From positions 670,501-734,500 of the forward strand of contig NZ_LN999809.1 of assembly GCF_001517665.2 (NCBI RefSeq): 64,000 bases of DNA, given 5' to 3'. Shown piece after piece: positions 56,189-64,000 of this stretch. The position numbers were made by a program, and so were the translations under genes. The notes beneath the pieces were generated by a model. The model ran no database searches. It saw only the letters and a list, made by a program, of their open reading frames with translations, and was not told the DNA's origin. Source of the stretch: Peptoniphilus phoceensis (GTDB lineage Bacteria; Bacillota; Clostridia; Tissierellales; Peptoniphilaceae). The first letter of the stretch is position 1, and each line of letters opens with the position of its first letter.

Positions 56189-56217
56189 AAAAAAACCGAT
56201 GCAATATTTCATCGGTT
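56189..56217 (-). terminator. Terminator of the DUF3783 gene
   Basis: AACCGATG / CATCGGTT with an eight-base loop and seven Ts on the minus strand. Confidence 0.9.
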
Positions 56218-56246
56218 ATAGTTAAAAATTTAAATTTTTATAAATT

Positions 56247-56768
56247 TTACTTGATATTTAATTTATATTTTAAATCTTTTATGTCTTTATCTAGTCTTTC
56301 TTCGTCAAGTTCTTTATTTTTATTTTCTATTGCCCTATCCACAAGATCCATTAGTTCAGGGTCCATTTCTCTTTCAAGCTTATCTAAAGCTATTCTAACT
56401 AGACCACCAAGTTCTCTAAATTTCATTACAGCTCTGTGTTCATCAGCTATATGACCCATTAAAAATCCAAAGGTCCATTCTGCATTTGTTTTTGTCAATA
56501 CGCACTTGTTGTCTATCATTACACCTTCATTTTTAAGAGCAATTAAAAAATCACGCAAAATATTTCTGTCAAAGTCAGAAAATACCATAAGTTTGTTTTC
56601 ATCTTCCACAGAATTATTTTCTTTTAAATTTTTTTCAAATAAATTTCCAACTTTTTCTTCCAAATTTTCTTTATTTATTTTATTTAGTTCAATATCAAAT
56701 TCCTTTGCAACTTTTTCAGTAATTTTTGTCTTTTCACTGTCAAGTCCGTATAATAATATTTTTTTCAC
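56247..56768 (-). CDS. DUF3783-family protein
   Basis: 173 aa. LMVFSDFDRNILRDFLIALKNEGV and LTKTNAEWTFGFLMGHIADEH form the DUF3783 core (about residues 60-110), a fold seen in Firmicutes with unknown role. The C-terminus is a charged helix (KNKELDEERLDKDIKDLKYK). GTG start after AGAGGTG. A TTTTTGGGTAAAA element lies just upstream. Confidence 0.88.
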   Translation of the reverse strand: MKKILLYGLDSEKTKITEKVAKEFDIELNKINKENLEEKVGNLFEKNLKENNSVEDENKLMVFSDFDRNILRDFLIALKNEGVMIDNKCVLTKTNAEWTFGFLMGHIADEHRAVMKFRELGGLVRIALDKLEREMDPELMDLVDRAIENKNKELDEERLDKDIKDLKYKLNIK

Positions 56769-56789
56769 TTTAACACCTCTTAATTATTT

Positions 56790-56817
56790 TACCCAAAAAT
56801 TTTTTATTTATTGGGTA
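56790..56817. promoter_or_regulatory. Palindrome between divergent DUF3783 and hotdog genes
   Basis: TACCCAA (56790-56796) and TTGGGTA (56811-56817) are inverted copies 14 bp apart, in the 70-bp gap between two divergent genes. Each arm is also the TTGGGTA part of a motif found before two other genes. Confidence 0.4.
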
Positions 56818-56838
56818 TATGTTTAATGAGGTGATTTT

Positions 56839-57216
56839 TTGAGATTAAATAAAGGTGATGAAATAATTTATGAGAGAGTTTTTACTAAAAAAGACCTATA
56901 TGACTATGCAGAAAATGCAAACTTTTGGGGTAAGCACCACGAAAACCCAAACGACAAGGGCGAGTACCTTTTGCAAGGGCTTTTAACAGCAAGTCTTACT
57001 AATAAAATTGGCGGCGATTACGATATTTTGATGTATAAAATGGATTTTGATTTTTTGAAAAAAGCTTATACAGGAAGAAAAATCAAAAGCATTAATGTCG
57101 TTGACAATATCGAAAATAAAAAGGGCAAAAATTTTATTGATATAACTTCAGATGTCTATGACGAAAATGGCGACCATCTTATTCACGCAATTTTAAAGGG
57201 AATTTTGCTTGATTAG
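56839..57216 (+). CDS. Small hotdog-fold (MaoC-like) protein
   Basis: 125 aa. YERVFTKKDLYDYAENANFWGKHHENPND, then LLQGLLTASLTNKIGGD, resemble the MaoC/acyl-CoA-dehydratase hotdog pattern (start of the helix with an Asn-His pair); ILMYKMDFDFLKKAYTGRKI could form the sheet. The enzyme activity is not clear. TTG start after GAGGTGA. A TTGGGTATA element lies 21-29 nt upstream. Confidence 0.75.
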   Translation: MRLNKGDEIIYERVFTKKDLYDYAENANFWGKHHENPNDKGEYLLQGLLTASLTNKIGGDYDILMYKMDFDFLKKAYTGRKIKSINVVDNIENKKGKNFIDITSDVYDENGDHLIHAILKGILLD

Positions 57217-57230
57217 TTTGCATTTCAAAT

Positions 57231-57265
57231 AAATAACCTCTTTACTAATTTATATAGTAAAGAGG
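57231..57265 (-). terminator. Terminator after the glyoxalase gene
   Basis: A perfect 11-bp stem (CCTCTTTACTA and its complement) with a seven-base loop; the minus-strand side is followed by TTATTTATTT. It may also stop transcription from the hotdog gene, though the plus side has few Ts. Confidence 0.7.
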
Positions 57266-57301
57266 CTACATACTGATTTCTAAAATAATTTTATTGTTTA
57301 T

Positions 57302-57676
57302 TTATTTTTCACCAATAACTTCTATCTTGTATCCGTCTGGATCCTTTACAAAGAAATAAGAGTCTGAATTGTCTGAAAGGGCTTTAAGTTCTGTTACATC
57401 GCAACCCTTTTCTTTTAATTCTTCCCTAAAGGATTTTATATCAGGATGTGAGATTGCAATGTGACCGTAACCATCGCCCATTGTATAATCTCTTCCGTCG
57501 TAATTGTAAGTTAATTCTAATTCATAGGGTGAATCTTCCAGCTTTAAATATACTAGTGTAAATTCATCTTCTGGAAAGTCCTTGCGTCTTGATTCTACAA
57601 AACCAAGATTTTCTTTATAAAACTTTTCAGATTTTTCTAGGTCCTTTACCCTAATCATTGTGTGTAAAAATTTCAT
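57302..57676 (-). CDS. gloA: Glyoxalase I-type lyase
   Basis: 124-aa VOC fold. HTMIRVKDLEKSEKFYKENLGF at the N-terminus has the first metal His; FTLVYLKLEDSPYELELTYN, DGYGHIAISHPD and YFFVKDPDGYKIEVIGEK supply the remaining ligands (Glu, His, Glu). The size and motifs match lactoylglutathione lyase, though other thiols may be used in this organism. Own promoter TTGAGT-18-TATAAA at 57694-57723. Confidence 0.85.
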   Translation of the reverse strand: MKFLHTMIRVKDLEKSEKFYKENLGFVESRRKDFPEDEFTLVYLKLEDSPYELELTYNYDGRDYTMGDGYGHIAISHPDIKSFREELKEKGCDVTELKALSDNSDSYFFVKDPDGYKIEVIGEK

Positions 57677-57693
57677 AACATCCCTCCAATTTA

Positions 57694-57723
57694 TTTATAC
57701 CTCACTTTATAAGTTATACTCAA
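57694..57723 (-). promoter_or_regulatory. Possible promoter of the glyoxalase gene
   Basis: TTGAGT (57718-57723) and TATAAA (57694-57699) with an 18-bp spacer on the minus strand, ahead of GGAGGGATGTT and the ATG. Confidence 0.45.
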
Positions 57724-57729
57724 AGAAAC

Positions 57730-57771
57730 AAAAAAATATCTATTGAAAATTTTACTAATCAATAGATATTT
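57730..57771 (-). terminator. Terminator after the 161-aa orphan
   Basis: A 12-bp stem AAATATCTATTG / CAATAGATATTT with a 14-base loop and a T-run on the minus strand, directly after the stop at 57777. Confidence 0.85.
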
Positions 57772-57776
57772 CAATA

Positions 57777-58247
57777 TTATAGGTTGTTATAAAATAAATC
57801 AATATTTGTAAGATATTCTAAATAGTTAATTGAATCTTTTTTTCTATCATATTCTGATATTCCACTAAAAAGAAAAATTTCTCCAAAAATAATATGTTGA
57901 TCTATGCTAAAATACTGTGTATTTTTTTCGAATACAAGATAAAAATAATCTACTTTATTATAATTTTCATTTCCTAAAAAATAAATTTCTGTCTTTTCAT
58001 TTCTAGGTATTTTATATATAAGAATTTCCAAAATTTTATCAGAAAATTCATAAGTGCATAGATGGTTTATAAGATTTATTAAAATAAAATTAAATCTTAC
58101 TCTATTATTGTCCTTTATATATTCTGAAAAGCTAATTTTGTAAGCATTATATCTGTCTTCTATCCAATTTAAAATCTCATCAGATGACTTTTTTCTAGGT
58201 AATTTGAATTTTTTATATTTTTCTTTTATATTTTCAGCTTGATTCAT
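57777..58247 (-). CDS. Uncharacterised small cytosolic protein, partner of the broken secreted gene
   Basis: 156 aa from an ATG at 58247 that overlaps the stop of the preceding (broken) gene by 4 bp; an ATG at 58262 would add five residues. No signal or membrane segment; Lys/Ile/Asn/Tyr-rich with aromatic C-terminal half (YFLGNENYNKVDYFYLVFEK, NIDLFYNNL). No family recognised. The tight coupling to a secreted-protein gene suggests a related function, but a toxin/immunity relation is only speculation. Confidence 0.7.
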   Translation of the reverse strand: MNQAENIKEKYKKFKLPRKKSSDEILNWIEDRYNAYKISFSEYIKDNNRVRFNFILINLINHLCTYEFSDKILEILIYKIPRNEKTEIYFLGNENYNKVDYFYLVFEKNTQYFSIDQHIIFGEIFLFSGISEYDRKKDSINYLEYLTNIDLFYNNL

Positions 58248-58780
58248 TTCTTTATTTCCCATGTTCCTATTGGATCGCTACCCACATACCATCCAAAATC
58301 TAATATATATATTTTAATTTGAGCACAATCTACTCTGACTTTATCAAACTTTTTGGGTAAATTTATTTTTCCTATTTTAAAATATACCTTTGTATCTGTA
58401 GGCTCCCTAACGAATGCATGGGGTATTTCTGCTAGTATTTTTTGATTTAAAAAATTAGAATCTTTAACAATAAAATTATTTACTTCTAAAAGATTAGTTC
58501 GGTTTGAACCCACATATTTAAAATAGACTTCAACTAAATCTGTCTCATTATTTAGCCTAATAAATACAGGGCTTAATGCCGATATTTTTCCGATTGAGTA
58601 AGGTACAATCTCATACTGATCTTCTTCATACTAATCTTCTTCATACTGATCTATACTATCATATATTTTAAAAGTTGTATGTTCTTTATCCTCATTCGTT
58701 TCTTGGTATGCAAAAACATTTATATTAAAAATAAATATAGTAATTATTGATATAAAAATTACTATATTTATTTTTTTCAT
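58244..58780 (-). pseudogene. Secreted-protein gene interrupted by one in-frame TAG
   Basis: Reading continues in one frame from the ATG at 58780 (after AAAGGAGATATT) to the TGA at 58244, 178 codons, with a single TAG at 58631-58633 (codon 50). Residues 1-26 are a signal peptide (MKKINIVIFISIITIFIF, then NVFA-YQ). The TAG lies in a 15-bp tandem repeat coding for Q-Y-E-E-D, and differs from the CAG of the other copies by one base. The part after the stop (VYFKYVGSNRTNLLEVNN to DPIGTWEIKK) contains no known domain. Readthrough or restart at the GTG at 58513 cannot be excluded. Confidence 0.8.
58611..58648 (-). repeat. Tandem 15-bp repeat coding for Q-Y-E-E-D
   Basis: Copies at 58634-58648 and 58619-58633 differ only by C to T in the first base (CAG or TAG); a partial third copy (8 bp) follows at 58611-58618. 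The unit is a multiple of three, so slippage would change repeat number without shifting frame. Confidence 0.85.
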
Positions 58781-58811
58781 TGTTAATATCTCCTTTAATT
58801 CTTTAAACTTT

Positions 58812-59498
58812 TTAAGACATAAGTTCTGCATTTACTTTTTCTGATTTTTCTTCCTTCATCTCATCTTTTGAGATTATATCCTTGACCTTCATGAGTCTTG
58901 TTATATTCGCTCTTTCACTTTCATCAAGCTTTGAACGAATATACTTAATAGTATCTTCTAAGTCTGGAATAGTTTTATATTCAAGTGCATTTACTCTTCT
59001 TCTCGTCTTTTCTATTTCATTGGCAAGAAGTTGTGATGCCTTTTCTTTTTGAGTAAGAGTCAATAACTCTTCCATTACTTCTGTAAGATTATCTATGGCT
59101 GAGTCAAGGTCAGATGTTGTTTGTGCATATCCATAAGGGTATCTTGAAGCATCTTCTGATGTTTTTTTAGTGATAAATTCCATTTCTGGAACATCTACAG
59201 ACATAACATTTTTCTTTTTTATATCTACTAAAGTCTTTGTAGTTGGAAGGGCGATTGCTTCTTCTAACATCTCTGGACTCATAGCAGCTGATGCCATTAA
59301 AAAGGCTTTAAAAGAATCTTGTAGTTTATCTTCTACTTCAAGTCTTAGTTTTTTATTTTCTTTTATAAGAGTGATGAACTGTCTCATAAGTTCATCTTGT
59401 TTGTCTTTTAAAAGTTTATGTCCTCTTTTTGATGTTTCAAGTTTAGTTTTTAGAATGGATAGATTCATCCTTGTGGGGTTTATATTTAGTCTTGCCAT
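58812..59498 (-). CDS. ntpD: V-type ATP synthase subunit D
   Basis: 228 aa, central-stalk coiled-coil subunit: [36 protein letters not shown] at the N-terminus and a C-terminal helix ([29 protein letters not shown]). Overlaps the B-subunit gene by one base. Last gene of the C-F-A-B-D group; no terminator follows before the next gene. Confidence 0.95.
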   Translation of the reverse strand: MARLNINPTRMNLSILKTKLETSKRGHKLLKDKQDELMRQFITLIKENKKLRLEVEDKLQDSFKAFLMASAAMSPEMLEEAIALPTTKTLVDIKKKNVMSVDVPEMEFITKKTSEDASRYPYGYAQTTSDLDSAIDNLTEVMEELLTLTQKEKASQLLANEIEKTRRRVNALEYKTIPDLEDTIKYIRSKLDESERANITRLMKVKDIISKDEMKEEKSEKVNAELMS

Positions 59499-60922
59499 TA
59501 TAATCCCTCATTTTCTAAATTTTCAGGATCCTTAGAATCCTCCTCTTTATTCTCCTTATCGCCCAAATATTTTTCTATTAATTTGTCATCAATTCTCTTG
59601 AGTTCTGTCTTAGGAATTATTGATAAAAGTTCCCAGCCTAGGTTTAGAGTTTCAAGAATCGACCTATTTGTTTCAAAACCTTGTGATACATATTGTTTTT
59701 CAAATAAATCTGCAAATCTTGCAAAAGCTTTGTCAGTTTCTGATAGGGCAGTTTCCCCTAAGATTGCTGAAAGTTCTTTTGCTTCTTTACCAGCAGTATA
59801 GGCTGCGTAAATTTGGTTCATTGTATCTGCATGGTCTTCACGAGTTTTTCCCTTTCCAATTCCCTTATCTTTAAGTCTAGATAGAGATGGGATTGCGTTA
59901 ATAGGTGGTTCAAGACCTTGTTTAAATAATTCTGTTGATAGGATTATTTGTCCTTCAGTGATGTAACCTGTAAGGTCTGGTATTGGGTGAGTGATATCTC
60001 CTTCTGGCATAGTTAGGATAGGAATTTGTGTAATAGATCCTTCTCTACCCTTAATTCTTCCAGCTCTTTCATAAATACCTGCAAGGTCAGTATAAAGATA
60101 ACCTGGATATCCACGTCTTCCTGGTACTTCTTTTCTAGCTGCTGAAACTTCTCTAAGTGCTTCAGCGTAATTTGTCATATCTGTCAAAATAACAAGAACG
60201 TGTTTGCCTTGTTCAAAAGCTAGATATTCTGCTGCAGTAAGTGCCATCTTTGGTGTTGCAAGTCTTTCTATAGCTGGGTCATTGGCAAGGTTCATAAATA
60301 AAACTGCTCTGTCAATGGCTCCAGTTTTTGTGAAGTCATCAATAAAATATTGTGCTTCTTCAAAGGTAATACCCATAGCTGCAAATACTACGGCAAAATC
60401 TCCACCTGAAAGAACTGTTGCTTGTCTTGCAATTTGAGCTGCAAGTTCATTGTGAGGAAGTCCGGCTTCAGAGAAAATTGGAAGTTTTTGTCCTCTAACT
60501 AGAGTATTAAGACCATCAATTACAGATACACCTGTTTGAATAAATTCTGATGGATAGTCTCTTGATACTGGGTTAATTGCAGTACCATTTATGTCAATTT
60601 TTTCTTCTGGAATAATTTTTGGACCGTCATCAATTGGTTCTCCAAGTCCATCAAATACTCTACCAATCATATCTGGTGAAACTCCAAGTTCAAGTGGCTT
60701 ACCTAAAAATCTAACGCTAGTATCTTTTAAGTTAATTCCACTAGAACCTTCGAAGATTTGTACCATTGCCTTGTCGCCATGTATTTCAATTACACGACCA
60801 CGTCTTTTTTCCCCTGTTTGTAGTTCGATGTCAACAAGTTCTTCGTAGGCTGCACCTTCTACACCTTCTACAGTCATAAGAGGTCCAACAACTTCTGTTA
60901 CTGATTTATATTCTTTAAGCAT
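59498..60922 (-). CDS. ntpB: V-type ATP synthase regulatory subunit B
   Basis: 474 aa. Non-catalytic ring subunit: [20 protein letters not shown], then [22 protein letters not shown] in place of a full P-loop, and [44 protein letters not shown] at 60922 overlaps the ntpA stop by 8 bp; the ribosome site GAGGTCGGTGAT lies in the ntpA end. Confidence 0.97.
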   Translation of the reverse strand: MLKEYKSVTEVVGPLMTVEGVEGAAYEELVDIELQTGEKRRGRVIEIHGDKAMVQIFEGSSGINLKDTSVRFLGKPLELGVSPDMIGRVFDGLGEPIDDGPKIIPEEKIDINGTAINPVSRDYPSEFIQTGVSVIDGLNTLVRGQKLPIFSEAGLPHNELAAQIARQATVLSGGDFAVVFAAMGITFEEAQYFIDDFTKTGAIDRAVLFMNLANDPAIERLATPKMALTAAEYLAFEQGKHVLVILTDMTNYAEALREVSAARKEVPGRRGYPGYLYTDLAGIYERAGRIKGREGSITQIPILTMPEGDITHPIPDLTGYITEGQIILSTELFKQGLEPPINAIPSLSRLKDKGIGKGKTREDHADTMNQIYAAYTAGKEAKELSAILGETALSETDKAFARFADLFEKQYVSQGFETNRSILETLNLGWELLSIIPKTELKRIDDKLIEKYLGDKENKEEDSKDPENLENEGL

Positions 60923-62684
60923 CTGTATCACCGACCTCTACTAATTTTTTAAGTTGACTATCTATTTTATCTCTGATTTCGTCAATTTTTTCTAATTCAT
61001 CATTTGGAAGATACTTCATTCTTGCAATATTTTCTTTTACATCAAGTTCTTCTATTTCACTGAAGTATGCTCCATTTTCAAGAGCTTCTTGTCCTCTGTC
61101 ATAGAAATAAAGTATTGTGTCAAGCATCTTAAATTGTTTTTCTAAAGGACAGAAAGTATCAACATCGTGGAAGGCATTTTGTTGCAAGAAGTCTTCACGA
61201 ATTGACTTACTTGTGTGTAATTTCATTTGATCTTCATCAGAAAGTGAATCACGACCTACAAGTCTTACAACTTCTAAAAGTGAAGTTTCTTCTTGTAAAA
61301 GTGACATTGATCTCTTTCTAAGTTTAGAAAATCTTCTGTCTATATTTTCATCCAAATATGCATCTATCTTTGGTTGATATAGAGAATATGAATCTATCCA
61401 GTTAATAGCTGGGAAGTGTCTTTGATATGACAAGTCATAATCAAGCTTCCAGAATATTTTTACAATTCTAAGTGTATTTTGTGTAACTGGTTCAGAAATA
61501 TCTCCACCTGGAGGAGAAACAGCACCTATAACTGATAAAGCTCCTTCTCTTTCTTCTTTACCATTAACAAGAACACGACCAGCTCTTTCATAAAATTCTG
61601 CAATTCTTGATGCAAGATATGCTGGATAACCTTCGTCACCAGGCATTTCTTCAAGACGACCAGACATTTCACGAAGAGCTTCTGCCCAACGTGATGTTGA
61701 ATCTGCCATCATGGCTACAGAATAACCCATATCTCTAAAGTATTCAGAAATTGTAATTCCTGTGTAAATTGATGCTTCACGAGCTGCTACTGGCATATTA
61801 GAAGTGTTTGCAATAAGAACTGTTCTCTTCATAATAGATTCACCAGTTGATGGATCCATTAGTTCTGGAAATTCCATAAGTACGTCTGTCATTTCATTTC
61901 CACGTTCTCCACAACCAACATATACAACTATTTGTGCATCAGCCCACTTAGCAAGTTGATGTTGTACAACTGTTTTTCCTGAACCAAAAGGTCCCGGTAT
62001 TGCAGCAGTACCACCCTTTGTTATTGGGAAGAAAGTATCTATAACTCTTTGTCCTGTAATAAGTGGTTCTTTAGGGTCAATTTTTTTCTTGTAAGGTCTT
62101 CCCTTTCTTACTGGCCATCTTTGAATCATGTTAAGTTCCTCGTCGCCTTTTTCTGTTTCAATAACAGCAACAATTTCCTCAACTGTAAAGGACCCTTCTT
62201 TTATGTCCTTTACCTTTCCACTTACACCGTTAGGTACCATAATTTTGTGAGTTACAACTGGAGTTTCTTCTACAGTTCCAAGAACATCACCAGCTTCAAC
62301 TTCATCTCCAACGCTTGCTACTTTTTTAAATTCCCATTTTTTATCTCTATTTAAAGGATTTACTGTAACTCCTCTTTTTAAAAAGTCTCCTGCTTCATCT
62401 CTAAGTCCAACTAGAGGTCTTTGGATTCCGTCAAACATTTGCTCAATCATTCCAGGTCCAAGTTCGACAGATAGAGGTGCTCCTGTAGTATATACTTCAT
62501 CTCCAGGACCTATTCCTGTTGTTTCTTCATATACTTGAATAGAGGCCTCGTCTCCTCTCATTTCAATAACTTCACCAATTAGTTTGTCTTTAGAAACTTC
62601 TACCACGTCATAGACATTGGCATCTTCCATGCCACTGGCTACAACTAGTGGTCCGGATACTTTAATTATCTTTCCTGATTTCAA
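60915..62684 (-). CDS. ntpA: V-type ATP synthase catalytic subunit A
   Basis: 589 aa. Catalytic P-loop [17 protein letters not shown] near residue 230 and the long bulge domain (residues 115-185) special to V-type A subunits; [44 protein letters not shown] is diagnostic. TTG start after GGAGGAGCTTTA. It may couple to H+ or Na+; the ion-binding subunit K is not in the window. Confidence 0.97.
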   Translation of the reverse strand: MKSGKIIKVSGPLVVASGMEDANVYDVVEVSKDKLIGEVIEMRGDEASIQVYEETTGIGPGDEVYTTGAPLSVELGPGMIEQMFDGIQRPLVGLRDEAGDFLKRGVTVNPLNRDKKWEFKKVASVGDEVEAGDVLGTVEETPVVTHKIMVPNGVSGKVKDIKEGSFTVEEIVAVIETEKGDEELNMIQRWPVRKGRPYKKKIDPKEPLITGQRVIDTFFPITKGGTAAIPGPFGSGKTVVQHQLAKWADAQIVVYVGCGERGNEMTDVLMEFPELMDPSTGESIMKRTVLIANTSNMPVAAREASIYTGITISEYFRDMGYSVAMMADSTSRWAEALREMSGRLEEMPGDEGYPAYLASRIAEFYERAGRVLVNGKEEREGALSVIGAVSPPGGDISEPVTQNTLRIVKIFWKLDYDLSYQRHFPAINWIDSYSLYQPKIDAYLDENIDRRFSKLRKRSMSLLQEETSLLEVVRLVGRDSLSDEDQMKLHTSKSIREDFLQQNAFHDVDTFCPLEKQFKMLDTILYFYDRGQEALENGAYFSEIEELDVKENIARMKYLPNDELEKIDEIRDKIDSQLKKLVEVGDTDA

Positions 62685-62711
62685 TAAAGCTCCTCCTTTA
62701 TAAAAAGGTGA

Positions 62712-63026
62712 CTAATCACCTAATATGTTAGCTCCAACTGCCTTTTCGACATTTTTATTTAAATTCTTCATACCAATGCCAAGAGTACCCTTATTTGATG
62801 GGATTACGATAATGGCTGGTATTAATTTTTCATTGTATCTTTCTATTGTATTTGGTATTTTTGCTGCAAGATCTTCTGTAATATAAATTACACCATAATC
62901 TTTTTTTGCAAGACTGTCTACCTGGCTTCTCGCATCTCTATCTTCGTATGCAACAAAAACATCAATTCCAATTGCCTTAAAAGATAGAACGGAGTCTTTG
63001 TCTCCAATAACTGCAATTTTATACAT
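62712..63026 (-). CDS. ntpG: V-type ATP synthase subunit F
   Basis: 104 aa ([24 protein letters not shown]), with [42 protein letters not shown]. The ATG at 63026 overlaps the C-subunit stop by 8 bp; the longer frame upstream is inside that gene. Called NtpG in Enterococcus and subunit F elsewhere. Central-stalk subunit. Confidence 0.92.
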   Translation of the reverse strand: MYKIAVIGDKDSVLSFKAIGIDVFVAYEDRDARSQVDSLAKKDYGVIYITEDLAAKIPNTIERYNEKLIPAIIVIPSNKGTLGIGMKNLNKNVEKAVGANILGD

Positions 63027-64000
63027 AACTATCACGCAACTTTTCTCTAATAAATTCACTATCTAGTCCATTTAATTTAGAAACTAAAATAATTCTCAAA
63101 TTTTTTATTTCCATTTCCTTTGCCAAAACATTAGCAAAAACAACTTCTGGACCATAGGTTACATATTTTACATCTTTAATAAGGTCTATAAAGTAATTAT
63201 CCATCTCTCTTTCAAAATCAGACAGAGTTCCCTTTTCCTTGAAATCATCAAGGGCATCCTTAATATATTTATAAATATCAAGTCTTTTAAAAGCATCAGT
63301 ATCTGAACTAAGATCCCTATTTAATAGATCAAAATAGGCTTCTTCTCTTAGCTTGCCACCAGGAACAATAATTTGCTTTAAAAATTCTACATCTTTTTCC
63401 TGCTTTTTTGCCCTCAAAAGAGTCCTAATATTTGTAAAATCAATTAAATTTTTAGCATAATTAATGAATAAATCAACTTTAGATTCTTCTGCAAGGTCAA
63501 GCAAATCTTTAAAATATGCATTATCAAGATAAATATCAATTATTTGTGGATCCTTCTTTTCTTCATAAGCATCCAAAATTTTTCCTATAAGTTCAAAATA
63601 TTTATTTCTCTTGCTTCCCTTTAGAAGTCCATCTCTATATTCCTTTAGGTCAAAATCACCTATGTTCATATAGATATTCTTTAAATCTTTTTCGCTAATC
63701 TTTTCCTTAATTAAAACTTTTAGATTGTGATAAAAATATTTTAAAGCAACTAAATCAACAGGAATTTTGGAAGGAGATATTTCATATGCATCCTTGTAAA
63801 ATCTTGTGAGTTCCTCTTTTAAAATTACTTCATATTCTGTAGGAGAAGATATTTTATTTATATACTTGTTGTAAACTGTATCAGATAGAGATCTAAGTGC
63901 GTCTTCCAGACTATCTTGTTCAGAAATCCTTACAAAGTTTTCACTTTTTAAAAGTTCCTTTTCCAAAACTCTAAGCCTTGTGGAACTTTGGATAAATTTA
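63019..64000 (-). CDS. ntpC: V-type ATP synthase subunit C, N-terminus outside window
   Basis: At least 327 residues. The frame stays open to the right edge; the residues before the first in-window candidate start read [15 protein letters not shown], the normal beginning of subunit C, so the true start is past 64000. [58 protein letters not shown] is typical of the family's C-terminal part. The subunit links the rotor to the membrane ring. Confidence 0.95.
   Translation of the reverse strand, partial: KFIQSSTRLRVLEKELLKSENFVRISEQDSLEDALRSLSDTVYNKYINKISSPTEYEVILKEELTRFYKDAYEISPSKIPVDLVALKYFYHNLKVLIKEKISEKDLKNIYMNIGDFDLKEYRDGLLKGSKRNKYFELIGKILDAYEEKKDPQIIDIYLDNAYFKDLLDLAEESKVDLFINYAKNLIDFTNIRTLLRAKKQEKDVEFLKQIIVPGGKLREEAYFDLLNRDLSSDTDAFKRLDIYKYIKDALDDFKEKGTLSDFEREMDNYFIDLIKDVKYVTYGPEVVFANVLAKEMEIKNLRIILVSKLNGLDSEFIREKLRDSYV

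Noticed and set aside
58244..58513. An independent 89-aa gene starting at 58513
   Set aside because: The start would be a GTG without ribosome site, and the upstream sequence stays in the same frame back to a signal peptide, broken only by one TAG. It is better read as the end of a disrupted gene.
63019..63966. Complete subunit C gene starting with TTG at 63966
   Set aside because: The frame continues upstream to the window edge and reads [10 protein letters not shown], the usual N-terminal region, so the true start is outside.
1..64000. tRNA or rRNA genes
   Set aside because: Intergenic spaces are short and AT-rich; no cloverleaf or rRNA sequence was recognised.

Overview
The window is about 30% GC, densely packed and almost entirely coded on the minus strand. 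Its marks are a fused IspH/ribosomal protein S1 gene, a V-type ATPase operon, an Asp23 protein next to nusB, an ECF transporter module, two lipoprotein signals and many TTG/GTG starts after strong GGAGG sites. Together these point to an anaerobic low-GC Firmicute, most likely a Tissierellia/Peptoniphilaceae coccus (Anaerococcus or Peptoniphilus type). That placement is inference; there is no rRNA or tRNA gene here to settle it.

Layout. 1-7.7 kb: a truncated secreted protein, ppk and ppx (polyphosphate synthesis and turnover), an inositol-phosphatase-family enzyme and a large M16C peptidase. 7.7-9.3 kb: one plus-strand orphan gene. 9.4-15.3 kb: tsaD-rimI-tsaB-tsaE with a nitroreductase, then a pair of lipoproteins (one DUF3160). 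15.5-18.8 kb: cmk, plsC and ispH-S1. 18.9-31.7 kb: a run of 16 touching or overlapping genes from asp23 to an HI0933-type flavoprotein (asp23, nusB, xseA, xseB, ispA, tlyA, recN, nudix, punA, pdp, M50 protease, scpA, scpB, rluB, mnmM, flavoprotein). It has one good promoter at its head and one terminator at its end.

31.7-40.9 kb: a complete type III-A CRISPR-Cas effector locus, cas6-cas10-csm2-csm3-csm4-csm5-array-csm6. It has no cas1/cas2 and no separate leader; the 21-repeat array lies between csm5 and csm6 inside what looks like one transcription unit. The repeats keep their stem and 5' tag but vary in the loop. Cas10 has lost its HD nuclease residues while keeping GGDD, and nearly all spacers read as sense coding sequence of the target, so the crRNAs are antisense. 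The locus is bounded by two identical 22-bp terminator sequences. This is the most unusual part of the window.

40.9-47.7 kb: ecfA1-ecfA2-ecfT-truA (vitamin/metal uptake ATPase module plus tRNA pseudouridylation), a 3-methyladenine glycosylase and a YkvA-like protein, and prfB-pyrF-pyrE. 47.8-52.5 kb: a cell-wall polymer cluster (glycosyltransferase, DUF4330, two membrane proteins, csaB). 52.5-56.1 kb: plus-strand carB alone, behind a 237-nt leader with an attenuator-like structure. 56.2-58.8 kb: small genes (DUF3783, a hotdog-fold protein, a glyoxalase, an orphan) and a secreted-protein gene broken by one TAG codon. 58.8-64 kb: the V-type ATPase genes C-F-A-B-D, with C cut by the right edge.
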